Shown here piece after piece: positions 36,313 to 45,667 of a stretch of 64,000 nucleotides of DNA (positions within the stretch are counted from its first letter, which is position 1; each line of letters opens with the position of its first letter). A model generated the notes under the pieces. That model saw nothing but the letters and a program-made list of their open reading frames with translations. It ran no database searches and had not been told where the DNA came from. Both the position numbers and the translations under genes were made by a program. The DNA is from Agromyces humatus (lineage in GTDB: Bacteria; Actinomycetota; Actinomycetes; Actinomycetales; Microbacteriaceae): contig NZ_JAJQPD010000010.1 in NCBI RefSeq assembly GCF_021228295.1, positions 1 to 64,000 on the forward strand, written 5' to 3'.

Positions 36313-36956
36313 CAGGCGTCGGTGGCGAGTTGCGGATTCGCCGTCGGTGCGGGGCCGTCACCGGGGGCAGCGGTGCCGGGGGCAGCGTCGCCTGCAGGCC
36401 GCGTACCCTCGGCGGCATCGGCAGGAGTCTTCGCAGCCCTGACCTCGCGCGTGCCGTCGAGCCCGACGCCGCGGATCGTGAGGATCATGAACAGCACCAT
36501 GCTCGACACGATCGCGATGTCGGCGATGTTGTAGATCGCGGGGATGAGCCACGGTGTCGCGATGAAGTCGATCACGTGACCGAGGCCGAAGCTCGGCTCG
36601 CGGAACAACCGATCGGTGAGGTTGCCGAGCACGCCACCGAGCAGGAGCCCGAACACGAGCGCCCATGCGACCGAGTGGATGCGCCGTGCGAACCAGACGA
36701 TGAAGGTGATCACGCCGGCGGCCAGGATCGTGAAGATCCAGGTCATGCCGCTCGCGAGCGAGAATGCGGCGCCCGGGTTGCGCACGAACTGCCACTGCAG
36801 CACGCTGCCCAGCACCGGAACGATCTCGCCTTCGGTGAGGTTCGAGACGACCAGGTACTTGCTGAACTGGTCGAGGCCGTACGCCGCGATCGCGGCGCCG
36901 GCCAAGACCAGAAGCGCAGTTGTGGTGCCGACCCTGGCGGCGCGCTCAGCCTCCAA
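36312..36956 (-). CDS. lspA: Prolipoprotein signal peptidase
   Basis: 214-aa aspartic membrane protease that cleaves lipoprotein signal peptides after diacylglyceryl transfer. There are four membrane segments, with DQFSKYLV after helix 1, [11 protein letters not shown], the first catalytic Asp in [12 protein letters not shown] and the second in YNIADIAI. The likely start is TTG 36956, which overlaps the divIVA end by 11 bases; I see no ATG or GTG before helix 1. After the last helix about 50 residues rich in Ala, Pro and Gly form an extra cytoplasmic tail. Confidence 0.93.
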   Translation of the reverse strand: MEAERAARVGTTTALLVLAGAAIAAYGLDQFSKYLVVSNLTEGEIVPVLGSVLQWQFVRNPGAAFSLASGMTWIFTILAAGVITFIVWFARRIHSVAWALVFGLLLGGVLGNLTDRLFREPSFGLGHVIDFIATPWLIPAIYNIADIAIVSSMVLFMILTIRGVGLDGTREVRAAKTPADAAEGTRPAGDAAPGTAAPGDGPAPTANPQLATDA

Positions 36957-37623
36957 AGCCCTGGAAGGTCGGTGCAGGCTGCTCGGCCGCGGACGAGAAG
37001 CCCTGGTTGCCCGAGACGGAGACCGGCGCGGCGGTGTCGAGCTCGCGCAGCTGGCCCTCGATGTAGCTCTTCAGCTTCTGGCGGTAGTCGCGCTCGAAGG
37101 CACGGAGCTCGTCGACGCGCTTCTCGAGCGACAGGCGCTCCTGGTCGAGGATGCCCATCTGCTGGCGCTGCTTGGCCTCGGCTTCGGCTACGACGCGCGC
37201 GGCAGTCGCGTGGCCTTCGGCGATGAGCGCATCGCGCTTCTCGACGCCTTCGCGGACGTGCTCCTCGTGCAGGCGCCGGGCGAGCTGCAGCAGGTTGGTG
37301 GTCGACGTCTGCTCGTCGAGGTCGGACTGCGCCTGGCCGACCTGCGTCGGCACGGCCACGGTCGGCGGCGGCGACGCGGGCTCGGTGTAGACCGCAGCGG
37401 GCGTCGGAGCGGAGACAGCGGCGGCGGACACCGACGCGGACTCGGATGCGCGCGCCTCGGCTGCTGCCACCCGCTGGCGCAGCTCGTCATTCTCTTGATT
37501 CAACCGGCGCAGCTCGACGACCACTTCGTCGAGGAAGTCATCGACCTCATCCTGGTCGTAGCCCTCCCGGAACTTCGTCGCCTGGAAGCGCTTGTTGACC
37601 ACATCTTCCGGAGTTAGCGCCAT
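36946..37623 (-). CDS. divIVA: DivIVA/Wag31 polar growth protein
   Basis: 225-aa coiled-coil protein that marks poles and septa in actinobacteria and directs wall growth. The N-terminal membrane-binding DivIVA domain reads ALTPEDVVNKRFQATKFREG and DQDEVDDFLDEVVVELRRL. A Pro/Ala-rich linker (about 60-100) is followed by a long coiled coil (about 105-195) and a short tail. It lies between yggT and lspA, as in mycobacteria where wag31 closes the dcw region. Confidence 0.95.
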   Translation of the reverse strand: MALTPEDVVNKRFQATKFREGYDQDEVDDFLDEVVVELRRLNQENDELRQRVAAAEARASESASVSAAAVSAPTPAAVYTEPASPPPTVAVPTQVGQAQSDLDEQTSTTNLLQLARRLHEEHVREGVEKRDALIAEGHATAARVVAEAEAKQRQQMGILDQERLSLEKRVDELRAFERDYRQKLKSYIEGQLRELDTAAPVSVSGNQGFSSAAEQPAPTFQGFGG

Positions 37624-37670
37624 GGCTTCCCACCCTCAAATCTGTCGAACGGTTCGATCACGTTCTGCTA

Positions 37671-37676
37671 ACGGTA
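37671..37676 (-). promoter_or_regulatory. Putative divIVA -10 element (TACCGT)
   Basis: The 116-base gap before divIVA contains TACCGT on the minus strand, overlapping a short inverted repeat GCTA-ACGG-TAGC. It predicts a leader of about 40 bases. No good -35 is visible. Confidence 0.3.
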
Positions 37677-37739
37677 GCAAAGACATCCTGAGAGACGTGA
37701 GAGCCGAGTGTCTCGGTCTGTCACGAATTCAAGAGATCC

Positions 37740-38054
37740 TCACGCCGCGGCGGCTGCCGCGGCCAACCATGACACTACGGTCATGGCGATGATGACGACG
37801 AGCATCGCGAGGCTCCACCCGAGATCGAGTGCAACCTGCCCGATGCGAATCGGTGGAACGAGCCGCCGGAAGAAACGCACCGGCGGATCAGTGACACTGT
37901 AGACGGCCTCGACCACGACGAGCCAGAAGCCTCGCGGCCGCCACGATCGATTGAACGTGCGCACGAGGTCGAGCACGAACCGCCCCCACATCACGAAGAA
38001 GTAGATGAGGAGCAGCGCGTAGAGGAGATTCCAGACGATCAGCAGTGCGCCCAC
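37740..38054 (-). CDS. YggT-family membrane protein
   Basis: 104-aa membrane protein with two hydrophobic segments: about residues 3-25 and about 74-100. Between them is the family motif SVTDPPVRFFRRLVPPIRIG. YggT homologues sit between sepF and divIVA in actinobacterial dcw clusters and are linked to division or osmotic stress; the precise role is not established. It starts five bases after sepF. Confidence 0.9.
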   Translation of the reverse strand: MGALLIVWNLLYALLLIYFFVMWGRFVLDLVRTFNRSWRPRGFWLVVVEAVYSVTDPPVRFFRRLVPPIRIGQVALDLGWSLAMLVVIIAMTVVSWLAAAAAAA

Positions 38055-38059
38055 GGCGG

Positions 38060-38545
38060 CTACGCGTGCGCGAAGAACGACGCGTCGACGTCGCCCTCGG
38101 CGTCACCCGTCTCGCCGGAGACCACGACGTGCGCGGGCGACAGCAGGAACACCTTGCTCGTCACCCGCTCGATCCTGCCGTGGAGCCCCTGGGAGAGCCC
38201 GCTCGCGAAGTCGATGAGTCGACGGGCATCACCGTCGGACATCTGCGAGAGGTTGATGATGACCGGCACGCCCTCGCGGAAGGACTCGGCGATCACCTGC
38301 GCGTCACGGTATTGACGCGGGTGGACGGTCAGGATCTCGTTCATCTCCGCCTGCGGGGTGCTCGGTTGGACTTGGTGCTTTCGCAGCGGGGTCACTGCTG
38401 CACCGGACTTGGGTGCGGGCGCCGGCGCGGCGTGCACGACGGGCGCAGGAGCGGGGGCCGGCGTACTCGCTTGCTGGTTCTCGTTCTCGAACTCCTCATC
38501 GGCGAGTCCGAGATAGACCATGGTCTTCTTGAGCGGGTTCGACAT
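38060..38545 (-). CDS. sepF: Cell division protein SepF
   Basis: 161-aa FtsZ membrane anchor. It starts with the amphipathic region [19 protein letters not shown], then a Pro/Ala linker (about 25-65), then the SepF core with [40 protein letters not shown] and [13 protein letters not shown]. SepF replaces FtsA as membrane tether in actinobacteria, and no ftsA is present here. It lies between yggS and yggT. Confidence 0.95.
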   Translation of the reverse strand: MSNPLKKTMVYLGLADEEFENENQQASTPAPAPAPVVHAAPAPAPKSGAAVTPLRKHQVQPSTPQAEMNEILTVHPRQYRDAQVIAESFREGVPVIINLSQMSDGDARRLIDFASGLSQGLHGRIERVTSKVFLLSPAHVVVSGETGDAEGDVDASFFAHA

Positions 38546-38578
38546 CGATGCCTCCGTCTGGGTTCCGTCTCTTCGAGG

Positions 38579-39250
38579 CTAACCGGCGACCGGCCGATTC
38601 CCGGTGATTGCGGATCCGATCCGCAGGTGTGTCGCACCCTCCAGAATCGCATCGCGAAAGTCGTGGGACATCCCCATGGACAACGAGGTCGCCGCCGGTG
38701 CGATCGCTCGCACGCGCTCCGAGAGCCGACGTACCCGGGCGAACGCCGGTCGGGCCGGCTCGCCCAGCGGCGCGACCGCCATCAGGCCGAGCAGGTTGAG
38801 GCCGGGCGTTGCGAGCACGTGTTCCACGAGCGGTTCGAGACCCTCGCTCGACACCCCGCCTCGACCCGGATCGTCGGTGAGGTTCAGTTGCACGAAGCAG
38901 TCGACGGATGCCTCGTCGGAGCGCAGCGCGTCGACCAGCGCGACTCGATCGACGGAGTGGATCACCTTCGCATAGGCGCGCACCTGCTTCGCCTTCTTGC
39001 TCTGCAGCTGGCCGACGAAGTGCCAGCGGATGCCGAGCCCCTCGAGTTCGGCGGCCTTCGCCTGCGCTTCCTGATGACGGTTCTCGCCGATGTCGAGTAC
39101 GCCGAGCGCCGCCAGTTCGGCGACGAGCGACGCCGGGTGGAACTTGGTCACGACGATGGTCGTGATGCCCGATGCCTCGCGCCCTGCTTCGGTCGCGGCA
39201 TCCGCGACGCTCGCACGCACGACGGCGAGACGGTCGGCGAGGTCGCTCAT
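38579..39250 (-). CDS. YggS-family PLP-binding homeostasis protein
   Basis: 223-aa alanine-racemase-fold protein that binds pyridoxal phosphate and keeps its free level in check. The PLP lysine is in TTIVVTKFHP; other motifs are DIGENRHQEAQAKAAEL, WHFVGQLQSKKAKQV, LNLLGLMAVAPL and SLSMGMSHDFRDAILEGATHLRIGS-type C-terminal end. ATG 39250 is used because the frame upstream lacks similarity. It lies between ftsZ and sepF, the usual place in Gram-positive bacteria. Confidence 0.94.
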   Translation of the reverse strand: MSDLADRLAVVRASVADAATEAGREASGITTIVVTKFHPASLVAELAALGVLDIGENRHQEAQAKAAELEGLGIRWHFVGQLQSKKAKQVRAYAKVIHSVDRVALVDALRSDEASVDCFVQLNLTDDPGRGGVSSEGLEPLVEHVLATPGLNLLGLMAVAPLGEPARPAFARVRRLSERVRAIAPAATSLSMGMSHDFRDAILEGATHLRIGSAITGNRPVAG

Positions 39251-39281
39251 GCACCCCGCCGCCCGTCGTGGCAGCGCCCGG

Positions 39282-40478
39282 TCACTTGAGGAAGTCGGGG
39301 ATGTCGAGGTCGTCGCTGTCGTCGCCGAACGCGGGGTCGGAGACGATCTGGTCGGCCGTCGAGGTCTCGACCTCGCCCCAGTTCGCGGTCTCGACGAGTT
39401 CGTCGATGTCGATCTCGCCCATGACGTCGGCGGCCGACTCGCTGCCGAGCGACGATCCGCCGCCGACCGCTGCGCCGACCGCTGCGGGCACGAAGTTCGT
39501 GCGCCGCGCCTCGACCGGCTTGGCGTTCGGCTCGCCGCCGTCGAAGCCTGCCGCGATGACGGTGACTCGCACCTCGTCGCCGAGCGTGTCGTCGATGACG
39601 GCACCGAAGATGATGTTCGCTTCGGGATGCACCGCCTCCTGCACGAGACGTGCCGCGTCGTTGATCTCGAAGATGCCGAGGTTCGAGCCACCCTGGATCG
39701 ACAGCAGCACGCCATGAGCGCCGTCGATGGACGCCTCGAGCAGCGGACTGGCGACCGCGAGCTCAGCCGCCTTGATGGCACGGTCGGCTCCACGCGACGA
39801 GCCGATGCCCATGAGCGCCGATCCGGCGCCTTGCATGACCGACTTCACGTCGGCGAAGTCGAGGTTGATGAGGCCGGGCGTGGTGATGAGGTCGGTGATG
39901 CCCTGGACACCGGCGAGGAGGACCTGGTCGGCGGTGGCGAACGCCTCGAGCATCGAGATGCCGCGGTCGCTGATCTCGAGCAACCGGTCGTTCGGCACGA
40001 CGATGAGGGTGTCGACCTCTTCCTTCAGGCGTGCCACGCCCTGCTCCGCCTGCGTCTGCCGGCGCTTGCCCTCGAATCCGAACGGCTTCGTGACCACACC
40101 GATGGTGAGCGCGCCGATCGACTTCGCGATGCGCGCGACGACGGGGGCGCCGCCGGTGCCGGTGCCGCCGCCCTCGCCGGCCGTGACGAAGACCATGTCG
40201 GCGCCCGCGAGTGCCTCTTCGATCTCCTCGGCGTGGTCTTCTGCGGCGCGGCGGCCGACCTCGGGGTCGGCCCCAGCCCCGAGGCCGCGGGTGAGGTCGC
40301 GGCCGACGTCGAGCTTGACGTCGGCGTCGCTCATCAGCAGGGCCTGCGCGTCGGTGTTGATCGCGATGAACTCGACCCCGCGCAGGCCGAGTTCGATCAT
40401 TCGGTTGACGGCGTTGACACCGCCGCCGCCGATACCGACGACCTTGATGACGGCGAGGTAGTTCTGGTTTGTCGACAT
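39282..40478 (-). CDS. ftsZ: Cell division protein FtsZ
   Basis: 398-aa tubulin-like GTPase that forms the Z-ring. Nucleotide-binding parts are [19 protein letters not shown] and the tubulin signature GGGTGTGG at about residue 105. The T7 loop is [13 protein letters not shown] variable linker of about 70 residues leads to the conserved C-terminal peptide DLDIPDFLK, the SepF-binding site. A GGAAGG ribosome site precedes the ATG, and a TAACCT -10-like element lies in the gap to ftsQ, so ftsZ probably has its own promoter. Confidence 0.98.
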   Translation of the reverse strand: MSTNQNYLAVIKVVGIGGGGVNAVNRMIELGLRGVEFIAINTDAQALLMSDADVKLDVGRDLTRGLGAGADPEVGRRAAEDHAEEIEEALAGADMVFVTAGEGGGTGTGGAPVVARIAKSIGALTIGVVTKPFGFEGKRRQTQAEQGVARLKEEVDTLIVVPNDRLLEISDRGISMLEAFATADQVLLAGVQGITDLITTPGLINLDFADVKSVMQGAGSALMGIGSSRGADRAIKAAELAVASPLLEASIDGAHGVLLSIQGGSNLGIFEINDAARLVQEAVHPEANIIFGAVIDDTLGDEVRVTVIAAGFDGGEPNAKPVEARRTNFVPAAVGAAVGGGSSLGSESAADVMGEIDIDELVETANWGEVETSTADQIVSDPAFGDDSDDLDIPDFLK

Positions 40479-40522
40479 GACCGGCCTTCCGTGCGAACTC
40501 TGAACCCTGAACCTCTAGTCGA

Positions 40523-40528
40523 AGGTTA
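40523..40528 (-). promoter_or_regulatory. Putative ftsZ -10 element (TAACCT)
   Basis: TAACCT lies in an AT-rich patch (about 40520-40560) of otherwise GC-rich DNA. It predicts a start near 40516 and a leader of about 38 bases. Confidence 0.4.
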
Positions 40529-40639
40529 AAGTTTTGCTGAGTATGCAATTCCTGAACTTGACGGTAGGTGCCCTCGCGCACGCTCCGCGCAAGGCTCGCC
40601 CGCGTGTCGCGAACCGCGGGCCGAATCGCACCGTTCCGC

Positions 40640-40722
40640 CGGTCGAGGAGCGACGCGGGATCGTCTCGAGACCCCCTGGATCTCGATACGGCGCTGACGC
40701 GCGCCGCCTCGATCGACGGCGA
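40640..40722. repeat. REP-like intergenic repeat remnants
   Basis: The 251-base gap between ftsQ and ftsZ contains GGTCGAGGAGCG...TCTCGAGACC (40641-40673) and ATCTCGATACGG...GCCGCCTCGATC (40679-40713). Both resemble degenerate units of short palindromic repeats widespread in Micrococcales chromosomes. Rest of the gap holds the ftsZ promoter; I see no gene in it. Confidence 0.35.
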
Positions 40723-40729
40723 TCGGCGT

Positions 40730-41794
40730 TCAGTACGTCACGGCGCTCTCTGGCGACGACACGTCGTACCCCGCCACTGAATCGGGCGGCGCGACGGCCA
40801 TGAGCCTCGAGAGCACGACCGCCTTCACCGCCGACTCGCTCGCGCCGCCCCACACCACGGGCACACGACCGGCGAGTTCGAGGCGCACGTCGTCGGCCGT
40901 CTCGGCCGAGGCCGCGACGAGCTGCGCGCGCACGTCGGCCGGAAGGCTGCGCACGACCGCCGCCACCGCGCGGAAACCGTCGCTGCCGATGCCGCCCTCG
41001 ACCGTGATGAGCGGCTGGCCCTCAGGACGCTCGGCCGGGCGCTCGATCACGACCCCGGCCCCGTCGACGAGCGCCAGCCCGCCATCGGTCTCGATCACGC
41101 CGACCGGAGTCCGCTCGACGATGCGCACGACGAGGGTTCCCGGTGGGATGGTCTCGGTCGAATAGGTCTCGATGAGCGAGAAGTCCGCGAGCGCGTCGTG
41201 CACGGCGTCGCGGGCGATCATCGGCAGCGGGGTGCCCAGTTCACCGTCGAACGCCGCGACGATCTCGGCCGCAGCGATGCGCTGCGCCCCCTCGACGCGC
41301 ACCTCGCGCAGTGCCATCAGCGGGGAGTAGGCGCCCGCGACCACGCCGATCGTGACCAGCGCCACCGCTCCCCCGGCCACCCACCACGCGATGCGGCGGC
41401 GACGCGATCGCTTCGTGAAGCGCCGCACCTCCTGGCGTTCGTAGCGGCGTCGCTCACGCGCGGCCGCGGCGAGAGCCCGCTTGGCCGCCCGCGAACCGGT
41501 CGAGGTTGCGGCCGGGTCGGACGCTGCGGAATTCGCCGGTGACGATCCACCATCCTCCGGCGCGCCGGCGGCGCGCCGAAGCGTGCCGAGCTCGAGGGGT
41601 TCGGTCGGCACGCGGTCAGGATCGGCACCACGCTCGCGATCGCGCGTCGTGCGGGCGCCGGCCTGCGTCGGGGCTGCCGCAGGCGGGGCCGGCGCGGTTG
41701 GGACATCCGATCGCGCCGCCGATGGCGCCGAGGTACCCGAACCGGTACCTCGCGGGCGCGCCGCGGGCCGGTCGAATCCCTGCGGCCGCTTCAC
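40730..41794 (-). CDS. ftsQ: Cell division protein FtsQ
   Basis: 354-aa bitopic divisome protein. A cytoplasmic N-terminus of about 130 residues is rich in Pro, Ala and Arg. One membrane segment follows (about 134-158, AWWVAGGAVALVTIGVVAGAY), then a POTRA domain (LREVRVEGAQRIAAAEIVAA) and the FtsQ/DivIB domain (TIPPGTLVVRIVERTPVGVI). It is 13 bases after murC. It links FtsL to the cytoplasmic ring in the divisome. Confidence 0.93.
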   Translation of the reverse strand: MKRPQGFDRPAARPRGTGSGTSAPSAARSDVPTAPAPPAAAPTQAGARTTRDRERGADPDRVPTEPLELGTLRRAAGAPEDGGSSPANSAASDPAATSTGSRAAKRALAAAARERRRYERQEVRRFTKRSRRRRIAWWVAGGAVALVTIGVVAGAYSPLMALREVRVEGAQRIAAAEIVAAFDGELGTPLPMIARDAVHDALADFSLIETYSTETIPPGTLVVRIVERTPVGVIETDGGLALVDGAGVVIERPAERPEGQPLITVEGGIGSDGFRAVAAVVRSLPADVRAQLVAASAETADDVRLELAGRVPVVWGGASESAVKAVVLSRLMAVAPPDSVAGYDVSSPESAVTY

Positions 41795-41807
41795 CGGCGG
41801 CTCGCCG

Positions 41808-43208
41808 TCATCCGCGCTCCTGCCCGAGCGATTCGAGCAGCTGCGGCACGATGCGGTACACGTCGCCGCAGCCGAGGGTGATCACGAAGTCGCCCTCACG
41901 CGCGATCTTCGCGGTGAGGTCGGCGGCCTCCTGCCAGTCGGGCACGAACGCGACGTGCGAGCGGTCGGTGAAGCGCTCGCTCACGAGCGCGCCCGTCACG
42001 CCGGGCACCGGGTCTTCGCGGGCGCCGTACACATCGAGGACGACGGTCTCGTCGGCGTACTGTTCGAGCACGTCGGCGAACTCCTGCGCGAACGCCTGAG
42101 TGCGACTGTAGGTGTGGGGCTGGTGCACCGCGATGATGCGGCCCTCGCCGACGACGGTGCGCGCCGCGGCCAGGGCGGCCGCGACCTCGGTCGGGTGGTG
42201 CGCATAGTCGTCGTAGACGCTCACGCCGCCGACGGTGCCGTGCAGTTCGAAACGGCGGCCGGTGCCGGCGAAGCGGGCGATGCCCGCGAGGGATGCCGCA
42301 GGGTCGAAGCCGAGCCCGACGAGCACCGCGAACGCACCGGCCGCGTTGATGGCGTTGTGCCGCCCGGGGATCCGCAACGTCGCGCGATGGTCGACCCCCT
42401 GGTAGGCCACCGCGAACGAGACGGGGCCGTCGGTCTCGATGGAATGCACGCGCACCGTGGCGTCGGCCGCCTCGCCGAACGTCACGACGTGCTCGTGCGC
42501 GAGTCGATCGGTGACTCGCTTCGCGCCCGAATCGTCGGACGAGATGACGACGAGCTCGCGAGCACGGTCGGCGAAGTCGACGAAGGCCTGCTCGAAGGCG
42601 TCGCGGGAGCCGTAGTGGTCGAGGTGGTCGGGGTCGACGTTCGTGATGAGCGCCACCGCCGTGTCGTAGAGCAGGAAGGAGCCGTCGGACTCGTCGGCCT
42701 CGACGACGAACAGGTCGTCGGAGCCCGCCGCCGACGAGACGCCGAGCTCCTCGATGACGCCGCCGTTGACGAAGCTGGGATCGACGCCGAGCGCGAGCAG
42801 GCCCGTGATGATCATGCCGGTCGACGTGGTCTTGCCGTGCGCGCCCGCGACCGACACGAGTCGCTGACCCGAGATGAGCCAGGCGAGCGCCTGCGAACGG
42901 TGCAGCACCGGCAGGCCGCGCTCGAGGGCGAGCTGGTACTCGGGGTTGTCCTGCCAGAGCGCCCCGGTGACGACGACCGCCTCGGCATCGCCGACGTTCG
43001 CGGCGTCGTGGCCGATCGCGATCTCGGCGCCGAGCGCGCGGAGCGCCGTGATGTTCGCCGAGTCGCGCACGTCGGATCCGGTCACTCGGTGGCCCGCGTC
43101 GATGAAGAGTCGAGCGATGCCGCTCATGCCCGAGCCGCCGATGCCGACGAAGTGGACGGCGCCGAGCTCGGCGGGGATCTTGGCGGTGAGGTCGGGCTTG
43201 ATGGTCAC
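41808..43208 (-). CDS. murC: UDP-N-acetylmuramate--L-amino acid ligase
   Basis: 466-aa cytoplasmic ligase that adds the first amino acid to UDP-MurNAc. Motifs are [17 protein letters not shown], the P-loop [27 protein letters not shown] and [19 protein letters not shown] 43208 is chosen, with GAGGAAG nine bases upstream; the longer frame lacks similarity. In the B-type peptidoglycan of many Microbacteriaceae residue 1 is glycine or serine, so alanine specificity should not be assumed. It lies between murG and ftsQ. Confidence 0.95.
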   Translation of the reverse strand: MTIKPDLTAKIPAELGAVHFVGIGGSGMSGIARLFIDAGHRVTGSDVRDSANITALRALGAEIAIGHDAANVGDAEAVVVTGALWQDNPEYQLALERGLPVLHRSQALAWLISGQRLVSVAGAHGKTTSTGMIITGLLALGVDPSFVNGGVIEELGVSSAAGSDDLFVVEADESDGSFLLYDTAVALITNVDPDHLDHYGSRDAFEQAFVDFADRARELVVISSDDSGAKRVTDRLAHEHVVTFGEAADATVRVHSIETDGPVSFAVAYQGVDHRATLRIPGRHNAINAAGAFAVLVGLGFDPAASLAGIARFAGTGRRFELHGTVGGVSVYDDYAHHPTEVAAALAAARTVVGEGRIIAVHQPHTYSRTQAFAQEFADVLEQYADETVVLDVYGAREDPVPGVTGALVSERFTDRSHVAFVPDWQEAADLTAKIAREGDFVITLGCGDVYRIVPQLLESLGQERG

Positions 43209-43307
43209 TGGAGCGTTCTTCCTCGGATGCGGTCGCTGCGGGAGTCGGGTGGCCGGCGGGCCGATTCGTCGATCTGGCGGATGCCGCGACATCCGCTCAC
43301 TCCAACG

Positions 43308-44408
43308 TTACGCGCTGCTCGGCCGGCCGCCGGCTGCCCCGCCGAGCGCCGCGTCGACGAGCGCCACCATGCGGTCGGTACCGTCGAGCACGCCGGCGGA
43401 TGTCGCGGCGCGCGCCATACGGTCGACACGCGCCTCGTCGGCCAGGAGCGGGACGAGTTCGTCGCGCACCCAGGCGGGCAGGAATCGCGCGTCGTCGACG
43501 AGGATGCCGCCCCCGGCCCCGACCACGCCGGCGGCGTTGAACCGCTGCTCGCCGTTGCCGACGGGGTACGGCACGTAGACGGCGGGAATGCCGAGCGCCG
43601 CGAGCTCGCTGACGGTCGCCGCCCCGGCGCGCGACACCGCGAAGTCGGCGATCGCGAGTGCGAGGTCCATGCGGTCGGCGTACTCGACCATGCGGTAGTC
43701 GGCGATGCCGGGGTCGGTCACCTCGGACTTCGCGCCGGTGATGTGCAGCACCTGCCAGCCGGCGCCGGTCAGCTCGGCGGCACTCTCGACCATCGTGCGG
43801 TTGATGCGACGCGCGCCGAGCGATCCACCGGTCGCGAGCAGCACGGGTCGTGCGGCGTCGAGTCCGAAGAACGCGGCGGCCTCGTCGCGGAGCGCGCCGC
43901 GATCGAGCCGCTCGATCTCGCGACGCAGCGGCATGCCGACGACCATGGCCTGCGGCAACGGCGTTCCCTCGAAGGCGACGCCGACGGCACCTGCGTTTCG
44001 GGCGCCGAGCCGGTTCGCGAGGCCGGGCTTCGCATTGGCCTCGTGGATCGCGACCGGGATGCCGGCGCGTCGAGCAGCGAGGTACGCCGGCGTCGAGACG
44101 TAGCCGCCGAAGCCGACCACGACGTCGACCGCGCGTTCATCGATGATGCGACGCACGTCGGCGATCGACTTGCGGAACCGCGACGGGAAGGCGACGGCGG
44201 CGCGGCCCGGCCGTCGCGGGAACGGCACCTTCGCGATCGTGAGGAGCTCGTACCCGCGTGCCGGGACGAGTCGGGCTTCAAGGCCTTCGGCCGTGCCCAG
44301 CACGAGCACGTCGGCGGCGGGGTCGCGCTCACGCAGCCGGTCGGCCACGGCGAGCAGCGGATTGACGTGGCCGGCGGTGCCCCCGCCGGCGAGCAGGTAG
44401 ACGGTCAT
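43308..44408 (-). CDS. murG: UDP-GlcNAc:lipid I GlcNAc-transferase
   Basis: 366-aa GT-B glycosyltransferase that makes lipid II at the inner membrane face. The N-terminus has the acceptor-side loop VYLLAGGGTAGHVNPLLAVA, then VVGFGGYVSTPAYLAARRAG and IHEANAKPGLANR. The C-terminal half has LLATGGSLGARRINRT and ISRAGAATVSELAALGIPAV-type donor motif. The ATG 44408 overlaps the ftsW stop by four bases (ATGA). Confidence 0.96.
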   Translation of the reverse strand: MTVYLLAGGGTAGHVNPLLAVADRLRERDPAADVLVLGTAEGLEARLVPARGYELLTIAKVPFPRRPGRAAVAFPSRFRKSIADVRRIIDERAVDVVVGFGGYVSTPAYLAARRAGIPVAIHEANAKPGLANRLGARNAGAVGVAFEGTPLPQAMVVGMPLRREIERLDRGALRDEAAAFFGLDAARPVLLATGGSLGARRINRTMVESAAELTGAGWQVLHITGAKSEVTDPGIADYRMVEYADRMDLALAIADFAVSRAGAATVSELAALGIPAVYVPYPVGNGEQRFNAAGVVGAGGGILVDDARFLPAWVRDELVPLLADEARVDRMARAATSAGVLDGTDRMVALVDAALGGAAGGRPSSA

Positions 44409-45667
44409 CGCGTCGCGCGTCCCGCCTTCGCCGCCTTGCGCGCGGCGACCCGCGCGGCAGCACGCGCCGGAGCGCCGGGGTCGCGCGCGACCGAGAGCAC
44501 GATGCCGATTGCGAACAACGTGGTGAGCAGCGCCGTGCCGCCGGCGGAGACGAGCGGCAGCGGAACACCGAGGACAGGGAAGACACCGAGCACGACACCG
44601 ATATTGACACACGCCTGCCCGATGACCCACACGAGCACCGCAGCGGTCGCCGCCGTCGCGAACGGCGTGCGCGCTGAGCGCAGCACGCGCACGAAGGCGA
44701 CCGCGAGCAGCGCGAACAGCCCGATCACGACCACCGCGCCGATGAGGCCCAGCTCCTCGCCGATGATCGCGAAGATGAAGTCGTTGTCGGCCGCCGGCAG
44801 CCACGACCACTTGGCCGCCGAGTTGCCGAGGCCCACGCCGAACACGCCGCCGTTCGCGAGCGCATACGTGCCGTGCTGGATCTGCCAGCAGGTGTTGATC
44901 GCGTCGCCCGTGCCCCCTGCCGCGCAGTCGGCGTCGAGGAACGACGTGATGCGGCGCATGCGGTTCTCGCTCGAGACCGCGACGACGGCGAACACCGCGG
45001 CGGCGGCGATGATCGGGAGGAGCAGCAGTCGCAGACGCACGCCGATGAGGAAGAGGGCCCCGAGCAGCATTCCTCCCATGACCATGACGGTGCCGAGGTC
45101 GCCGCCGAGGAGCACCAGGCCGATCGCTCCGCCGCCGACGAGCACGATCGGGAGGATCCCTGTGGTGAAGTCGCCGAGGTGCTCCTGCTTCTTCGTGACG
45201 ATGAGCCCGAGCCACATGACGAGTGCGACCTTGATGAACTCGGACGGCTGGAACTGCACCGGACCGATCGCGAGCCAGTTCGTGTTGCCGCCGACCTCGA
45301 TGCCGAGCGGCGTCGCGACGACGAGCAGCTGCAGCGCGCACGAGGCGATGAGCACCGGCCACGCGATACGCATCCAGAACCCCTCGGGCATGCGGCTCGC
45401 GAGCAGCATCGCCGGAACGCCGACGACCGCGAAGACGGCCTGCCTGATCGCCTGGTCGAGGAACCCGCCGTCGGCGATGTAGGACTCGACGAGCGACGAC
45501 GACAGCACCATGACGAGCCCGAACACCACGAGGAAGAGCGTCGTGCCGAGGAGGAGGAAGTAGTCGGCCGACTCGACGCGGAAGACCCGCCCAAGTCGAA
45601 TTCGGGCAGCCGAGATGCCCGAGGCCTCAGGCTTCGCGGGGCGGGTCGTGCGGGGCGGAGTCGCCAT
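44405..45667 (-). CDS. ftsW: SEDS-family lipid II polymerase FtsW
   Basis: 420-aa membrane glycosyltransferase that polymerises septal peptidoglycan with FtsI. About ten hydrophobic segments are present. SEDS motifs are NTNWLAIGPVQFQPSEFIKV, LLGGDLGTVMVMGGM, NSAAKWSWLPAADNDFIFAI and LPLVSAGGTALLTT. ATG 45667 is chosen because GGAGG lies eight bases upstream; the GTG at 45676 sits on that element. Its start overlaps the end of murD by 41 bases. Confidence 0.95.
   Translation of the reverse strand: MATPPRTTRPAKPEASGISAARIRLGRVFRVESADYFLLLGTTLFLVVFGLVMVLSSSLVESYIADGGFLDQAIRQAVFAVVGVPAMLLASRMPEGFWMRIAWPVLIASCALQLLVVATPLGIEVGGNTNWLAIGPVQFQPSEFIKVALVMWLGLIVTKKQEHLGDFTTGILPIVLVGGGAIGLVLLGGDLGTVMVMGGMLLGALFLIGVRLRLLLLPIIAAAAVFAVVAVSSENRMRRITSFLDADCAAGGTGDAINTCWQIQHGTYALANGGVFGVGLGNSAAKWSWLPAADNDFIFAIIGEELGLIGAVVVIGLFALLAVAFVRVLRSARTPFATAATAAVLVWVIGQACVNIGVVLGVFPVLGVPLPLVSAGGTALLTTLFAIGIVLSVARDPGAPARAAARVAARKAAKAGRATR

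Noticed and set aside
39282..43208. A missing ftsA between ftsQ and ftsZ as a deletion
   Set aside because: Actinobacteria normally lack ftsA and use SepF, which is present just downstream of ftsZ.
41481..45482. A 1333-codon plus-strand frame opposite ftsQ, murC, murG and ftsW
   Set aside because: Spans four well-supported genes on the other strand and encodes no known motif.
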